From contig JAGTUY010000161.1 in assembly GCA_018224455.1 (NCBI GenBank), forward strand, positions 1-8,284: a DNA stretch of 8,284 nt, in the 5' to 3' direction. Of the stretch, positions 6,158 through 8,284 are shown one piece after another. How positions within the stretch are numbered: the stretch's first letter is position 1; each line of letters begins with the position of its first letter. This DNA comes from Desulfosarcina sp. (GTDB taxonomy: Bacteria > Desulfobacterota > Desulfobacteria > Desulfobacterales > Desulfosarcinaceae). The notes under the pieces are model-generated. The model did no database searches, was not told where the DNA came from, and saw nothing but the letters and a program-made list of their open reading frames with translations. Position numbers and translations under genes: made by a program.

Positions 6158-6931
6158 TCAATGCAGAATCTGGCTTAGAAACAGTTTGGTGCGGTCGTGC
6201 TGGGGATTGTCGAAGAATTCCGAGGGGGTATTCTGTTCAACGATCCGGCCGTAGTCCATAAACAGCACCCGGTGGGCCACACTCTTGGCAAACCCCATCT
6301 CATGGGTCACCACCAGCATGGTCATGCCCTCCTGGGCCAATTCGATCATGACATCCAGTACCTCTTTGATCATCTCTGGATCCAGGGCCGAGGTGGGCTC
6401 ATCGAAAAGCATGACGTTGGGTTTCATGCACAGGCTGCGCGCAATCGCAACCCGCTGCTGCTGCCCGCCGGAAAGCTGTCCTGGATATTTCTTGGCCTGC
6501 TCGGCTATATGCACTTTTTCCAGGTAAGCCATCGCATCCGCTTCAGCCTCTTTTTTAGGGGTCTTGCGCACCCAGATCGGTCCCAGGGTCAGGTTTTCCA
6601 GAATGGTAAGATGGGGAAAGAGGTTGAAATGCTGAAACACCATGCCCACCTCGGCCCGAATCTTCTCGACGTTCTTGATATCGTTGGTCAACTCGATACC
6701 GTCGACGATGATCCGGCCGCGCTGATGCTCCTCTAACCGGTTGATACAGCGGATCAGGGTCGATTTCCCCGATCCGGAAGGACCGCAGACAACGATCCGC
6801 TCTTTCTTTTGCACAGTCAGGTTGATGTCCTGCAGGACATGGAACTCGCCGAACCATTTGTGCATCTCTTTGATCTCGATGATGGATTCACCGGTCGGCT
6901 GCAGCTGGTTATCAGGTTTCTCTTCGCTCAT
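6158..6931 (-). CDS. aapP: General amino-acid ABC transporter, ATP-binding protein (AapP/BztD/GlnQ type)
   Basis: Cytosolic ATPase subunit that drives polar amino-acid import through the AapQ-AapM membrane pair. From the start chosen here it has 257 residues. Seen (numbered from the upstream ATG at 6961): Walker A GPSGSGKST (60-68), Q-loop MVFQHFNLFPH (107-117), the clade-typical PIWVRKTPKKEAE (128-140), signature LSGGQQQRVAIARSL (163-177), Walker B VMLFDEPTSALDPE (183-196), H-switch VVTHEMGF (217-224), and the family ending NPQHDRTKLFLSQILH. I prefer the ATG at 6929-6931 because GAAGAG lies 6 nt before it, while the ATG at 6961 has no ribosome binding site; the choice adds or removes 10 residues. 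It sits between aapM and alr. The gap to aapM holds two hairpins. Confidence 0.93.
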   Translation of the reverse strand: MSEEKPDNQLQPTGESIIEIKEMHKWFGEFHVLQDINLTVQKKERIVVCGPSGSGKSTLIRCINRLEEHQRGRIIVDGIELTNDIKNVEKIRAEVGMVFQHFNLFPHLTILENLTLGPIWVRKTPKKEAEADAMAYLEKVHIAEQAKKYPGQLSGGQQQRVAIARSLCMKPNVMLFDEPTSALDPEMIKEVLDVMIELAQEGMTMLVVTHEMGFAKSVAHRVLFMDYGRIVEQNTPSEFFDNPQHDRTKLFLSQILH

Positions 6932-6966
6932 GGAGATCTCTTCAAGTTTTGTTGTTCGCATTGTTT

Positions 6967-6983
6967 TTGAACCGGTTGTTCAA
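6967..6983 (-). other. Second small hairpin upstream of aapP
   Basis: TTGAAC (6983-6978 on the minus strand) and GTTCAA (6972-6967) form a 6-bp stem with a 5-nt loop, about 36 nt before the chosen aapP start and 12 nt downstream of the larger hairpin. It is followed by A-rich sequence, not a U-run. It could be chance, but two hairpins in a 95-nt gap is notable. Confidence 0.3.
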
Positions 6984-6995
6984 TCGGGACATGAT

Positions 6996-7020
6996 CCGCG
7001 CTGGATTCAGCCCAACGCGG
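6996..7020 (-). other. Intercistronic RNA hairpin between aapM and aapP
   Basis: In the minus-strand transcript, CCGCGUUGG (7020-7012) pairs with CCAGCGCGG (7004-6996), a 9-bp GC-rich stem with one U-G pair and a 7-nt loop. It begins only a few bases after the aapM stop. No U-run follows, so it is not a standard terminator. An RNA-stabilising or attenuating element that sets the ratio of permease to ATPase mRNA is a reasonable guess. Confidence 0.5.
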
Positions 7021-7026
7021 CGCCGG

Positions 7027-8121
7027 TTAAAAACCCCTGTCCAGCTCCTTTTCCAAACGTCTGCTGTAGCTGGACATGAAATAACAGCAGCCAAAATAGA
7101 TCAAGGCCACGAAAATGTAAGCCTCGGAAGAAAAGCCCATCCATGTTGGATTCGACAGCACGGACTGGGTCGTCTTGAGAAGATCATACAGGGCGATGAT
7201 CACCACCAGGGAGGTATCTTTCAAAGCCGAAATGAGCTGACTGACCGTCGGGGGGATAACGATTCTCAGGGCCTGGGGCAGAATCACCAGCCGCATGGTC
7301 TGGTAATAGTTGAGCCCCAATGATTCGGCGGCCTCATACTGACCTGTGGTCATCGCCTGCAGTCCACCCCGCACGACTTCTGCGATATAGGCGGCAGTAA
7401 ACAAAATGATGGCCACCTGCGCCCGTAATATAACGTTAACGGTCACACCCTCGGGCAAAAACAAGGGGAAAACGATGGACGACATGAACAGCAGGGTGAT
7501 CAGTGGTACGCCCCGGATCATTTCGATATAAACGATACACAGGGCTTTGATCGCCCGCATGCGCGAGGCCCGCCCCAGCGCCAGGACAACGCCCAGCGGA
7601 TAGGCGGCAGCCAGTCCAAAAACCGACAGCAGCAGGGTCAACGGGAGCCCACCCCACTGGGTACTTTCAACCGAAGCCAACCCCAAAATCCCGCCCTTCA
7701 TGAGAAGACCCATGGTTAATAGGCCTGCACCCCAGGCGTAGAGCAATGATTTTTTCCAATGACCTCTGTTGCGACTGTAAAACAACAAGCCGACCAGAAG
7801 AACCATGGCCACCAGAGGCCGCCACTGCGATTCGTAGGGGAAAAAACCGAAAATTATGAATCGAATGTTGGCTGGAATGATCGACCAGCAGGCGCCTTCA
7901 GCAGCCTTGCAGGCTTCGCCGGTTGAAAGCCACAGGCTGTCGATAAAGGCCCAGCGGATAAAAGGGGGTACGACCTTCCCTAACGTATATAGGGTGACCA
8001 GCGTCAGAACCGAGTTGAACCAAGTGTTGAACAGGTTGGCCCGCATCCATCCGAGGCCCCCCACGCTCGTCAGCGGCGGTTTGATCGTTTCTTCAATCTG
8101 CTTAATATCCGTTCCAGTCAT
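7027..8121 (-). CDS. aapM: General amino-acid ABC transporter permease (AapM/BztC type)
   Basis: Inner-membrane permease of the HisM/GlnP family, pairing with AapQ. The 364 residues include the long N-terminal extension that marks AapM/BztC permeases: GGLGWMRANLFNTWFNSVLT (21-40), GEACKAAEGACWSII (68-82) and FGFFPYESQWRP (91-102). Plain HisM permeases are only about 220 residues. Hydrophobic segments lie near 35-60, 102-116, 124-146, 160-183, 197-222, 232-250, 299-315 and 334-352. The EAA loop that contacts the ATPase is EAAESLGLNYYQTMRLVILP (263-282). ALKDTSLVVIIALYDLL (299-315) is typical of polar amino-acid permeases. No alternative ATG lies upstream before an in-frame stop, so the start holds even though the bases before it (TTTCTAAACAG) show no clear ribosome binding site. 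It is 101 nt downstream of aapQ and upstream of aapP. Confidence 0.94.
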   Translation of the reverse strand: MTGTDIKQIEETIKPPLTSVGGLGWMRANLFNTWFNSVLTLVTLYTLGKVVPPFIRWAFIDSLWLSTGEACKAAEGACWSIIPANIRFIIFGFFPYESQWRPLVAMVLLVGLLFYSRNRGHWKKSLLYAWGAGLLTMGLLMKGGILGLASVESTQWGGLPLTLLLSVFGLAAAYPLGVVLALGRASRMRAIKALCIVYIEMIRGVPLITLLFMSSIVFPLFLPEGVTVNVILRAQVAIILFTAAYIAEVVRGGLQAMTTGQYEAAESLGLNYYQTMRLVILPQALRIVIPPTVSQLISALKDTSLVVIIALYDLLKTTQSVLSNPTWMGFSSEAYIFVALIYFGCCYFMSSYSRRLEKELDRGF

Positions 8122-8222
8122 CTGTTTAGAAATGCGGTTCGCTGATAAAATGAGTAATATTGGCTATTCCCGGTTCAAATTAATACGACGCGGTCGCTTT
8201 GCATGCCATCGCATAAGTGGCT
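8122..8222 (-). other. Spacer between aapQ and aapM
   Basis: A 101-nt gap within an otherwise collinear transporter operon. It is more AT-rich than the genes and has AATATTAC and TTTTATC stretches that could act as an internal promoter, but I find no convincing -35/-10 pair. The only palindrome seen is the short CGAC-GCG-GTCG near its upstream part. No coding sequence is recognisable. Confidence 0.35.
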
Positions 8223-8284
8223 TTACCTTTCCACCAAGGCCATCTTTTTGTTGTACCAGTTCATGAAGGCCGATGTCAGCAGGC
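8223..8284 (-). CDS. aapQ: General amino-acid ABC transporter permease AapQ, C-terminal end only
   Basis: Minus-strand frame entering from the right edge and ending with TAA at 8223-8225. The 19 visible residues end in LTSAFMNWYNKKMALVER, which is the usual C-terminus of AapQ/BztB permeases (a LTSxxMNWYNxRxALVER type ending). This fits the standard gene order aapJ-aapQ-aapM-aapP and the full aapM just downstream. Everything upstream, including the EAA loop and membrane segments, lies outside the window. The call rests on the short tail plus context. Confidence 0.8.
   Translation of the reverse strand, partial: LLTSAFMNWYNKKMALVER

Noticed and set aside
5528..6178. Plus-strand open frame (216 codons) antisense to alr
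   Set aside because: It is a shadow of the alanine racemase gene, with no motif and no ribosome binding site.
6197..6736. Plus-strand open frame (179 codons) antisense to aapP
   Set aside because: It is a shadow of the ABC ATPase gene, whose Walker and signature motifs are on the minus strand.

Overview
The window reads as chromosomal core genome of a moderately GC-rich Gram-negative bacterium. A Desulfobacterota (Deltaproteobacteria, Desulfosarcina-like) source is my best guess, from the style of the proteins, the AT-rich reiterated spacer at about 3655-3727 and the trace of a DUF3124 gene. This is inference, since no rRNA or other taxonomic marker is present. All full genes are recognisable household or transport genes. 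I see no insertion sequence, CRISPR array, tRNA, rRNA or phage gene.

Layout: (1) 1-711, plus strand, the 3' part of lgt (prolipoprotein diacylglyceryl transferase). (2) 687-827, minus strand, a broken fragment that looks like the start of a DUF3124 protein, ending abruptly where it meets the end of lgt. (3) 869-3627, minus strand, a two-gene unit der-rarA with only 2 nt between the genes. (4) 3628-3991, an AT-rich spacer separating der from a divergent gene. (5) 3992-4834, plus strand, a D-amino-acid aminotransferase-like class IV transaminase with a strong ribosome binding site. (6) 4835-4990, a short convergent spacer. (7) 4991-8284, minus strand, an apparent operon read right to left: aapQ (end only), aapM, aapP, alr, i.e. 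a general amino-acid ABC importer followed by alanine racemase.

Functionally, the right half forms an amino-acid and D-amino-acid neighbourhood. AapQ/AapM/AapP would bring amino acids across the inner membrane, Alr would interconvert L- and D-alanine, and the convergent transaminase could pass the amino group of D-alanine to 2-oxoglutarate to make D-glutamate. Both D-amino acids are peptidoglycan precursors. The left half holds envelope lipoprotein maturation (lgt), ribosome assembly (der) and replication-fork maintenance (rarA).

I found no clearly new system. The points most worth a second look are the decayed DUF3124 fragment beside lgt, the alr/dat/importer arrangement, the hairpins between aapM and aapP, the reiterated AT-rich spacer, and a protein-like open frame beyond alr.
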